From contig BEIG01000011.1 in the NCBI GenBank assembly GCA_002898795.1, positions 1 to 49,441 on the forward strand: a DNA stretch of 49,441 bases. Reading direction: 5' to 3'. Position 1 is the first letter of the stretch, and each line of letters begins with the position of its first letter. The notes below the pieces were generated by a model. It was not told the origin of the DNA. It searched no databases and was given only the letters and a program-made list of their open reading frames with translations. Positions 42,853 through 49,441 of the stretch are shown here, piece by piece. Source of the DNA: a bacterium HR30 (GTDB lineage Bacteria > Desulfobacterota > Binatia > HRBIN30). The position numbers were made by a program, and so were the translations under genes.

Positions 42853-45564
42853 ATGCGGGGCATGCGGATACAACGGGCGTTGGTCGGTTTCGTCGTTTGG
42901 TTTGTTCCGCGAATGGGCTTCAGTGTCGATTGTACGCTCGTGCTCAACGCTCACGGTGCAATCGAATGGCTTGGGCTTTTGTTCGATGAGGCGGCTGAGT
43001 GCACGCATGCTGACGCTAACGGAGATGGCATTACGAGCGCGGCGGATGTCGTGGCGGTGATCGCCTCGCTTGCAGTGCCGTCGCCCAGTTCCACGAGCAC
43101 CACGAGGGCAACACCGACAGCCAGTGCCACAGCATCGGCCAAAGTCACGCCATCACCTAGTGGAACACCGAGTCCGAGCCCCACAAATTCCGCAACTGCT
43201 ACCCCTCTGCCAACGGAAACCCGTACTCCCTCTCCGAACCTGAGTGCAAGCCCCACTGTTACCGCTTCGGCTTCGTTCACAGCCACGGCAACCGACACGG
43301 CAACGAGGCGACCAACGCCAACGACGAGCCCAACAGCCGCTTCCACGGGCTCACCGACACAAAGCACTATTGGCTCGCCAACCTCAACCCACACGGCAAG
43401 CCCGACTCGGACACCGACGAGGGTGCCGAGTCCCACCGCGTCCCCCGTACCGAGTTTTACCTATACCCCAGGGCTGTCGCCGACCCTGATTGCCACCCCA
43501 ACTTCTACGTCTAGTCTGGCGCCCACACCGTCGGCATCCCCGAAGCCAACGGATACTCCATTTCCCACCGTAACCTTTACACCGTTTTTGACGTTGACGC
43601 CTTCTTCGACCCCAAGTGGCAGCCCGTCAAGCACGGCCACGCCCTCCCGTAGCGAAACCGCCACAGAGACGCCTTTCTTGGAGATCACGGCGACGAGTAC
43701 GGCGAGCGCTACACCTACGCCCACGGCGAGTGAGCCGCCATCCGCGAGTCCTACGGACACAGGGACCCTTACGCCGATCGCGAGTGCCATGCCCACCGCG
43801 AGTGCTGGGAACTCTTCGACGCCGACGCGAACACCCATTCCAGGAAGCCAGCCGACCAACACCCCAACACCTTCCTTCACCGCTCCACCTACCCGTACGC
43901 GTACGCCCACGAGGACAAGAAGCCTTCAACCCTCCTCGACGCCGACTCCCTCACGCACAGAAACAGCGTCCGCTACGAGGAGTCCATCGCCCACGAGTTC
44001 CCCTACGGAGCTTCCTTCGCCCACAGAAACAACAACACCTACGGCTTTCGTGTCACCCTCCTCCTCGCCGTCTGCCACTGAGTCGCCGACGAGTACCCAC
44101 TCAGCTACCCCCAGCACTACGGCAACCGATTCACCCACAGCCACGGCAACGCTCAGCCCGTCCATTTCCCCAACGCCGTCGATAACGGTCACAGCTACGG
44201 TTTCGCCCACACCGTCGACGACGCTGACCTTCACGATTTCGCCAACTCCCTCGCTGACAGCTACGCCCACGTCGTCCGCCACATCCACTGCGACCGCTAC
44301 GATCACGCTCTCCCCTACCGTGACGCCCACAGCTTCGGAGACGCCAACGGCGACGGCCTCGCCGACTGTGACTCCAACCTTTTCCCCGACGGCGACGTCG
44401 ACTCCTACCGTCACCGCCACGCAGACACCGAGTTCGACCCCGTCACCCACTCACACAAGCACGGCGACGCCCTCGCCCACCCTCACACGAACAGCAACGC
44501 GTACGGCAAGCTCGACTTTGACGGCTACAACGACTCCAACATCGACCGCCACGCGAACACCGACGTCGTCTTTTACCCCCACCCGCAGTCCGTCTGTGAC
44601 GCCGACGCGCACTTCGACACCAACGGCTACCCCGACGCGCACAGCCACGCCTTCGCCAACGTCCACCGTGACGGCGACCCCCACGCCGACGGTCACGCCA
44701 TCGCCTTCGGCTACGGCCTCTCCCAGTCCCACGTCAACGGGGCAGGGTCCGATTGTGACGGCATTTGCGGCAATTGCTCGGCTCGACGGTTGCGTCTTTT
44801 GCTGCGAGCTGGAGTGCCAGAATTGGCCGACACCGACGCCGGAATACGACTCCGAAGGGCGGTCCGTGTTTCGCCTCGGGTCAGGGCAATTTCTCCTTGT
44901 GGTCGAAGGACGGCCTGGGCTCAGCGCGAAGCCACTCGGCACCTCGCTCCAACCTGGCAGCGATGGGCGCCCGGATTTGTGGATTCAAAATAACCGGGAC
45001 TTGGGCAACGGCAGCCTCACCGTTTGCGATACGGGCCCCCCTTCTTTGGGCGGCGGTGGCATTCCCGGCGTGAATCCGCCGCGCTTTGACGTGAGCGATG
45101 CCTTTGTCACTAACGCGCTGGTGGACTTCGCGTGCCGTTTCGACCCATACATCAGTGCGAACTCCCCATGCACGATTGTGGATCCGTCGCGGGATCCGAA
45201 ACTGCTTCGTGCCGATTCCACGTGGCAGTTTTGCAGCGCAGTCACCTCGACCATGGCCTTTCCTCCTGGAGAGAACCTGCTGAGCGTGGCGTTGCGCGAT
45301 GTAGCGGGCAACACTGGCCCCACGGCGCAAATTGTCGTGGTCGTAGCCACTCCGACGAACACCCCGTCACCAACCCCAACGTCTCCCTCGCCGACACCAA
45401 CGGTAACTCTTACCCGCACCCCATCTCCTACTCGCAGCTCCACACCCACTCGGACGGCGACACCAACGTCCACCCGAACCATCACGGCGAGTCCCACGCC
45501 TTCCGTAACCGCAACCCAGTCGCTAACCCCCACTCCCAGCAGCACCGTAACACCTTCTCCATGA
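42853..45564 (+). CDS. stalk protein B: paralogue of stalk protein A with longer stalk and tail
   Basis: A 903-residue exported protein from ATG 42853 (open frame reaches back to 42649 inside gene A). A short signal helix (RALVGFVVWFVPRMGFS) precedes the head, again with one clear calcium loop (DANGDGITSAADVVAVIASL). Nt about 43080-44745 code a stalk of some 550 Thr/Pro/Ser residues. The C-terminal domain (nt about 44750-45360) matches that of protein A along its full length, well over half identical by eye, with the same eight cysteines (CVFCC, ELEC, VCDTG, ACRFD, PCT, QFC). Unlike A it then has a 70-residue Thr/Pro tail (nt 45355-45564). No lipobox, LPxTG or membrane anchor is seen, so attachment is unknown. 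Confidence 0.82.
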   Translation: MRGMRIQRALVGFVVWFVPRMGFSVDCTLVLNAHGAIEWLGLLFDEAAECTHADANGDGITSAADVVAVIASLAVPSPSSTSTTRATPTASATASAKVTPSPSGTPSPSPTNSATATPLPTETRTPSPNLSASPTVTASASFTATATDTATRRPTPTTSPTAASTGSPTQSTIGSPTSTHTASPTRTPTRVPSPTASPVPSFTYTPGLSPTLIATPTSTSSLAPTPSASPKPTDTPFPTVTFTPFLTLTPSSTPSGSPSSTATPSRSETATETPFLEITATSTASATPTPTASEPPSASPTDTGTLTPIASAMPTASAGNSSTPTRTPIPGSQPTNTPTPSFTAPPTRTRTPTRTRSLQPSSTPTPSRTETASATRSPSPTSSPTELPSPTETTTPTAFVSPSSSPSATESPTSTHSATPSTTATDSPTATATLSPSISPTPSITVTATVSPTPSTTLTFTISPTPSLTATPTSSATSTATATITLSPTVTPTASETPTATASPTVTPTFSPTATSTPTVTATQTPSSTPSPTHTSTATPSPTLTRTATRTASSTLTATTTPTSTATRTPTSSFTPTRSPSVTPTRTSTPTATPTRTATPSPTSTVTATPTPTVTPSPSATASPSPTSTGQGPIVTAFAAIARLDGCVFCCELECQNWPTPTPEYDSEGRSVFRLGSGQFLLVVEGRPGLSAKPLGTSLQPGSDGRPDLWIQNNRDLGNGSLTVCDTGPPSLGGGGIPGVNPPRFDVSDAFVTNALVDFACRFDPYISANSPCTIVDPSRDPKLLRADSTWQFCSAVTSTMAFPPGENLLSVALRDVAGNTGPTAQIVVVVATPTNTPSPTPTSPSPTPTVTLTRTPSPTRSSTPTRTATPTSTRTITASPTPSVTATQSLTPTPSSTVTPSP
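43080..44745 (+). repeat. Thr/Pro/Ser-rich coding repeat of stalk protein B
   Basis: About 1.7 kb of low-complexity coding DNA, the longest stalk in the window. Related but not identical units occur in stalk protein A and in the propeller lipoprotein, making the three tracts potential sites of homologous recombination or assembly error. Confidence 0.85.
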
Positions 45565-45809
45565 TGCGCAGGGGTTACGTCCTGGAAGAAAGCTCCTGGG
45601 AGAAACCGCGGCGTCGGCGATGGCAACATGCGTGTCACGGAACAGGGGCTCCTTTTTCGACTGCGTAAGAGGGGAGCCTTGGTGCGTGGCCCCTTCCGCC
45701 AACGGAGATTGGCCAGTGCCTGCGTGGTTGACTTTCTCCCACTAATCGGGCAAGCGGCTGGCCATCAGGCCCTGTTCGGGCCACGTCAAGAAGGGGAGGG
45801 TGAGAGAGA

Positions 45810-46811
45810 ATGAGTCGACGTTCCTTGAGTGTGGTGAGCTTGGTCGCGGGTGTGCTGCTCGGTGGGGCGGTTGTTCACGCACAGCCGTGCATGATCTTCG
45901 TGCATGGCAAGCAAACAGACACGAACACGTACACGAATTGGTCGTACGCGCGAAACTACTGGAAGACGAGCACGTCGGACTTCGTGCAGACCGCGACGAA
46001 GAACTTCGCGGCCAGTTACTACGTTGTTGGGTACAAAGGTAACGATCCATACTGGGGGGCAGGGGCAGCCGACGAAGTCGCCAACGAAATCATCAATGCC
46101 ACCAACGGCGGGGCCGATGGTGGGGGCAACCGCTGCGCAAGAACCTATGCCAACGGTGGCACGTTTTGGGTGATCGCCCACAGTATGGGCGGGACCATCA
46201 TGGATTTTATTCTCGGCAATAGCCGTACGACCGACCCGAATTACAAGAGTATCTACGGTACTGTTGGGCAAAGAATTAGTCGGGTGATCGCAGTGAGTGG
46301 CGCGCACCGCGGTTCCCAAGGGGCGGACGCGGTGTGCGGCCAGAGTAACATCCTCTGCAACTTCATCGCCTTTTTCATCCAAAGCTGCGACACGGCAACG
46401 TACTGGTTGCGCAGTGCGGACGACGTGCAGGTACGTACCTACTCCAATTCGCCAGCGAAGAACGTTTACTTGGTTGGCGGTTACCAGGCCATCTTTGGTG
46501 CTAGCGCTTGCCTGAGCGGCGAGGATGACGGGATTGTGCAGTACGCGTCGATCTACGCTTGCAACGGTAGCGCCACAGCCGGCTACGATAACAGCAACGT
46601 GTGCAACAACTCGTACAAGCAGGAAATTTCCGGTTTCCGCAATTTAGACGCCGGCTACGAAAACCACGACAACATCCGCAACGATTCGCGCTACAGCACA
46701 CGGAAGCAGATCCCTGACGGCGTTTGGTATTGTAATGGGTCGCCCTGTGCACCGAACACCACCGTGCAGAGCTCGATGTCGACGGCAAAGTTCATCACCC
46801 TTTTGTATTGA
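45810..46811 (+). CDS. secreted lipase-like alpha/beta hydrolase
   Basis: A 333-residue exported hydrolase. Signal peptide LSVVSLVAGVLLGGAVVHA is followed by the mature start QPCMIFVHGKQTD, where HG forms the oxyanion site. The nucleophile elbow is VIAHSMGG. An Asp in SGEDDGIVQYAS and a His in YENHDNIRND are candidates for the rest of the triad, the arrangement seen in lipases and PGAP1-like esterases. Ten or so cysteines and Asn/Ser/Tyr-rich sequence suit an extracellular enzyme. AGGGGAGGGTGAGA is a strong ribosome site. It ends 24 bases before a strong terminator, so it is probably transcribed alone. Confidence 0.85.
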   Translation: MSRRSLSVVSLVAGVLLGGAVVHAQPCMIFVHGKQTDTNTYTNWSYARNYWKTSTSDFVQTATKNFAASYYVVGYKGNDPYWGAGAADEVANEIINATNGGADGGGNRCARTYANGGTFWVIAHSMGGTIMDFILGNSRTTDPNYKSIYGTVGQRISRVIAVSGAHRGSQGADAVCGQSNILCNFIAFFIQSCDTATYWLRSADDVQVRTYSNSPAKNVYLVGGYQAIFGASACLSGEDDGIVQYASIYACNGSATAGYDNSNVCNNSYKQEISGFRNLDAGYENHDNIRNDSRYSTRKQIPDGVWYCNGSPCAPNTTVQSSMSTAKFITLLY

Positions 46812-46835
46812 TCCAGTTTTCGGTGGCCGAAATAG

Positions 46836-46883
46836 CGCGCCCGGTGGCCGATGGCAGTGTGGCCGCCGGGCGCGTTCTTTTTT
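46836..46883 (+). terminator. rho-independent terminator after lipase-like gene
   Basis: A 14-base GC-rich stem (46836-46849 with 46861-46874, one G-T pair) with an 11-base loop, followed by TTCTTTTTT. It separates the lipase-like gene from the next operon, which starts at 46899. Confidence 0.9.
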
Positions 46884-46898
46884 ATAGGGCCTTGAAGC

Positions 46899-48167
46899 AT
46901 GACCGAACGTGGCCAGAGGAAAGGGGCGAGCGGCTCCGGGCACGAGCGCCGTAAGCGTGCTGTGTGGTTAGGCTTGGTCATCGCCGCGGTGGCGCTTCTT
47001 GGCTTTGGTGTGTGGCTGCTCCGGCCAGCACAGCGACCGGAGCCGGAAAATGAGGAGTCGCGGCGCATGGGTCCAGCTAGCGCAGGTCGTCCGCGTCCTG
47101 ATGTTAGGCCGGTTCGATCGGAGGCAGCGGAGAGCGAGAAGTTAGAAAGCCCGACCTCCCGAGCCGTGGCCTTGGCCACGCCAACGGTTTCAGTGGAACA
47201 AGGCGGAGGGCCCGACGCGCGCTCGGCCGCGATCGCCATGACGAAGCAGCTCATCGAGGACTACAAAAAGCGTGCGGCATACCCACCCGAGTCGAAACCC
47301 ATCGTGCAGGAGCAAGACCCGCTGCTGAGCGACCGCGAGGTTTCCCCAATCTCCGCCGGTGGGCCAGATGGGGAAGACCCGGTACTTACCGTATTCCCCG
47401 ACCAGATTTCCTTCGAAGAGAATGAGTTGCCGAGGATTTACGCGCATCTCACTGTTGCCGGAGAAAAAGTCGCGGCGCGGGAAATCACCGGCACCGTGTT
47501 TACGCAGGAGATGGTTCCGGTCGGGGAACTTGCGTTTCACGACGATGGTCGCGAAGGCGACGCAGTTGCCGGGGATTACGTGTACACGGCTGCTTGGTCG
47601 CCGCCACGCGACGACCGTGCTTTGGCTGCGTCTTACTTCGTGCGAGTGATTGCCTTCTCGCTGGAAGGGATCGAACGGCGCGCGGGAACGAGTTTCCAGG
47701 TCAGTCGCCCACATGCGCGCCTTACCGGTAGGTTTCGCGACCGTATCGATCAGGGGAGTTTGGTGATCGACGCCGAGGTGGAGGTGCAACAGGCCGGTCG
47801 ATTCCACCTAGCCGCTACGCTGTATTCGACGGCGAATCGCCCGTTAGGTCTCGCTCAGACCAGCGCGGAGCTAGAGCCGGGAACCCACTGGCTACCACTG
47901 AAATTTTACGGCCGCATGTTCCACGGTGTGGAAACTGGCAGTGGACCCGTGGATGGCCCTTACGTTTTGCGCTTCGTTTCCTTGATGACGACGACGTCCA
48001 TGCCCAACGCCTTGAGCCGCCTCGCTGAGCCACAGTTCGTCACGAAACCGTACCGGGCAACTGAATTTACCTCCGCCCCATTCAACGACCCGTTTTACCT
48101 GGAAGCCATCGAGCGTGAGACGGAAGAGTTGCGCCGCTTAGAGGCAATGTCGGAGAACCCTGAATGA
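46899..48167 (+). CDS. membrane-anchored protein with Ig-like DDGxxGDxxAGD motif
   Basis: A 422-residue protein with a basic N-terminus and a single hydrophobic helix (AVWLGLVIAAVALLGFGVWLL) that probably stays as a membrane anchor, followed by about 100 polar, Pro/Glu-rich residues. Residues about 150-260 form an Ig-like domain with LTVFPDQISFEENELPRIYAHL and HDDGREGDAVAGDYVYTA, the calcium-binding-like loop seen in choice-of-anchor X type domains. A second beta-rich domain (DQGSLVIDAEVEVQQAGRFHLAATLYS, LPLKFYGRMFHG, GPYVLRFVSL) follows. The cytoplasm-to-periplasm topology and the next gene overlap (ATGA at 48164) suggest a membrane complex with the small membrane protein. Confidence 0.75.
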   Translation: MTERGQRKGASGSGHERRKRAVWLGLVIAAVALLGFGVWLLRPAQRPEPENEESRRMGPASAGRPRPDVRPVRSEAAESEKLESPTSRAVALATPTVSVEQGGGPDARSAAIAMTKQLIEDYKKRAAYPPESKPIVQEQDPLLSDREVSPISAGGPDGEDPVLTVFPDQISFEENELPRIYAHLTVAGEKVAAREITGTVFTQEMVPVGELAFHDDGREGDAVAGDYVYTAAWSPPRDDRALAASYFVRVIAFSLEGIERRAGTSFQVSRPHARLTGRFRDRIDQGSLVIDAEVEVQQAGRFHLAATLYSTANRPLGLAQTSAELEPGTHWLPLKFYGRMFHGVETGSGPVDGPYVLRFVSLMTTTSMPNALSRLAEPQFVTKPYRATEFTSAPFNDPFYLEAIERETEELRRLEAMSENPE

Positions 48168-48499
48168 CAGTTCCGCCTAGCCGAGTGTTGCCGGTTGCTA
48201 CCCGCGCGCGGCGCCTCTCGCAGCTCGTGTGGTGGCTGCTCGCTGTACCACCACCGCTGTCGTTGGCGTATCTCTGGAGCGTGCGACAACATTGGCTTCC
48301 GCCAAGTTTTTTGGTGCCGGCCGCTTTGGCTGGGCTGCCGCTCACTGCCGCTGCGATTGCGATTGCCGCGTGGGCTCCAAAGGGTTCCGGTGCACGCGCG
48401 CGATTGGTGGGGGCGTTGGTGCTAGTTCTGCTGGAACTCGTCTGGTGCCTGTTGGTGGCTGCAATGGTGGGATTTGCTCGCGCACTCCAAAGCGGCTGA
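48164..48499 (+). CDS. small integral membrane protein
   Basis: A 111-residue protein with three predicted membrane helices: LVWWLLAVPPPLSLAYLW, SFLVPAALAGLPLTAAAIAIAAW and LVGALVLVLLELVWCLLVAAMVGF. The first 18 residues are basic, probably cytoplasmic. I recognise no family. Its ATG overlaps the stop of the anchored Ig-like protein by four bases, so the two are translated together. Confidence 0.7.
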   Translation: MTVPPSRVLPVATRARRLSQLVWWLLAVPPPLSLAYLWSVRQHWLPPSFLVPAALAGLPLTAAAIAIAAWAPKGSGARARLVGALVLVLLELVWCLLVAAMVGFARALQSG

Positions 48500-48512
48500 A
48501 GAAGGGTGCGAC

Positions 48513-48839
48513 GTGAGCTTCCTGGCGAAAATCATCCTCGTCTTGGGCGTGGGCTGGCTTGCGCCTGTACAGGGCCAGCAACGAGCGCCGGTGGAAGTTC
48601 GACCTCCGAGCGATGAGCTTCCTGAAGAACCCCCCGGGGGCATACCAACAGCCCAAGCCCTGCCGCACGAAGTGACCATTTGCCGGGGAGAGCACCGATG
48701 TTGGTCGGAACCAGGCCGCAGCCGCTGCGAGGGCGAAGGTGGAGAGCGGGCGAGGCCGTTCGGTGTGTTTCGGGTCGATGAAACCGATTCTTTGGCGCGG
48801 GCACTGCGACAGTGTTGGGAGACTCAGAAGGGCAACTGA
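48513..48839 (+). CDS. small secreted cysteine-containing protein
   Basis: A 108-residue protein starting at GTG 48513 (GAAGAAGGG upstream). The signal peptide FLAKIILVLGVGWLAPVQGQ is followed by a Pro/Glu-rich stretch and a C-terminal part with four cysteines (CRGEHRC, SRC and QCWE) that could form two disulfides. I do not recognise the family. The gene follows the small membrane protein by 13 bases and probably belongs to the same operon. Confidence 0.6.
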   Translation: MSFLAKIILVLGVGWLAPVQGQQRAPVEVRPPSDELPEEPPGGIPTAQALPHEVTICRGEHRCWSEPGRSRCEGEGGERARPFGVFRVDETDSLARALRQCWETQKGN

Positions 48840-49112
48840 GGCATTCGGTTTCTCGCGGCGGAGAGCCAAGGACGGCAACCAGAGGGTGGTGCTCGACGTC
48901 ATTTGGGGGCCCTGGACCGCTCTGGGTAAAAGTGAATGGAAAAGCGACGGGCTCTCGCCACCCACGAGCTTCCGCCCTGGATTGCTTGGGCTCACTGCGA
49001 AGTTCTCTTCGCAGGCGTTGGTGCCTGCTACTGGAACACGAAACCGTAGCTGGGCAACAGTTTGGATCGCGCTGTTTTCGACCGGCCAGAGCAAAGCTAG
49101 CATGATTTCGTC
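48840..49112. other. unresolved stretch before the TonB-like gene
   Basis: About 270 bases. One plus-strand frame (open from 48739 to 49128, overlapping both neighbours) reads NQRVVLDVIWGPWTALGKSEWKSDGL and looks somewhat protein-like, but it has no clean start and no known motif. I leave it uncalled. Confidence 0.3.
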
Positions 49113-49441
49113 ATGGACGGACCGTTGACCGAGCGACGCCTGCTGTGGGGTTTGCTGGCGTCGCTTGTTCTGCACCTGTTCGCGCTGAACTTCTTGCGCG
49201 GTTCGTGGCTTGCATTGGCGCCCCCACCGGAGTTGTTGCCGATCGAAGTCGATCTTGCCCCTCTGCCCCCGCCGCCCCAACCCGCAGGGTCAGTACCGAA
49301 GGAGGCGAGTTCCCCCGCCAGCAACGAGCGGGAGCCAGCGCCCGAGGAAAAGCCCGTGCTAACTCTGCCAGAGCGTCAAATCGTGGCGGCGCCAGACGCT
49401 GGGGAAGAGGCACCTCCAAAAAATACGCGCCTCTTGAGCGA
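49113..49441 (+). CDS. TonB-like energy transducer N-terminus (cut by window end)
   Basis: Open from ATG 49113 to the window edge, about 109 residues. It has a short cytoplasmic start (MDGPLTERR), one membrane helix (LLWGLLASLVLHLFALNFL with the His found in TonB/TolA helices), and then PPPELLPIEVDLAPLPPPPQPAG and a Pro/Glu-rich periplasmic spacer. This is the layout of TonB/TolA-type proteins; the diagnostic C-terminal domain lies outside the window. It could energise an outer-membrane receptor or take part in gliding/secretion. Confidence 0.7.
   Translation, partial: MDGPLTERRLLWGLLASLVLHLFALNFLRGSWLALAPPPELLPIEVDLAPLPPPPQPAGSVPKEASSPASNEREPAPEEKPVLTLPERQIVAAPDAGEEAPPKNTRLLS

Noticed and set aside
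48342-49280. 312-codon minus-strand frame near the window end
   Set aside because: It runs antisense to a membrane protein, a signal-peptide protein and the TonB-like gene, with Arg/Gln/Pro-rich sequence and no domain.

Overview
The window looks like chromosomal DNA from a GC-rich Gram-negative bacterium. It carries outer-membrane-type lipoproteins, a TPR/beta-barrel protein, an AmpG-like permease, a TonB-like protein, RpoH and omega. Five secreted proteins carry paired dockerin/EF-hand-like calcium loops (pattern G-D-x-N-x-D-G followed by hydrophobic helices), four of them also with long Thr/Pro-rich stalks. This combination resembles what is seen in deltaproteobacteria-related lineages such as Binatota; the assignment is an inference from gene style, not from a marker search. 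A tRNA s2T54-type thiolation cluster hints at a moderately thermophilic ancestry. I found no rRNA, tRNA, CRISPR array, insertion sequence or prophage.

Layout. 1-4.6 kb: AmpG-like permease (cut by the window edge), APH/EcKL-type phosphotransferase and GH1 beta-glycosidase on the minus strand, then a secreted PHB-depolymerase-like esterase on plus. 4.9-10.7 kb: a tight plus-strand cofactor/translation operon, nadC-birA-coaX-coaX-fusA2-like-conserved gene. The two coaX copies have complementary motif losses. 11-16.5 kb: minus-strand housekeeping genes (aconitase, small protein, thioredoxin, acylphosphatase, NAD-dependent DNA ligase). 16.6-25.5 kb: a cell-surface region with a secreted PPC-like repeat protein, then a close-spaced set (stalked YVTN-propeller lipoprotein, TPR/beta-barrel protein resembling SLAM, FecR-domain protein), and two tandem alanine-zipper lipoproteins ending at a strong terminator.

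25.6-32.6 kb (minus): two zinc MDR dehydrogenases, trmI (m1A58), ttuA (tRNA thiolase), a secreted matrixin-like protease, a TtuB-like sulfur carrier whose Gly-Gly is masked by two alanines, and a Nudix hydrolase. 32.8-35.7 kb (plus): rpoZ, dnaJ, a CbpM-like modulator and rpoH, a compact stress/transcription group. 35.9-38.7 kb: a large RCC1/CSLREA/beta-helix surface protein with a C-terminal dockerin-like pair. 38.7-39.5 kb has no gene I can support. 39.5-40.8 kb: an alpha/beta hydrolase and a PPOX-fold FMN protein interrupted by an in-frame stop.

40.8-45.6 kb: two tandem paralogues with dockerin-like head, Thr/Pro stalk and a shared C-terminal eight-cysteine domain that I cannot assign to a known family. 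45.8-49.4 kb: secreted lipase-like hydrolase with a strong terminator, then an operon of a membrane-anchored protein with an Ig-like motif, a small membrane protein, a small secreted cysteine protein and the start of a TonB-like protein cut by the window end. The best candidates for undescribed biology are the paired CoaX proteins, the masked sulfur carrier in the thiolation cluster, the stalked-propeller/SLAM-like/FecR operon and the eight-cysteine stalk proteins.
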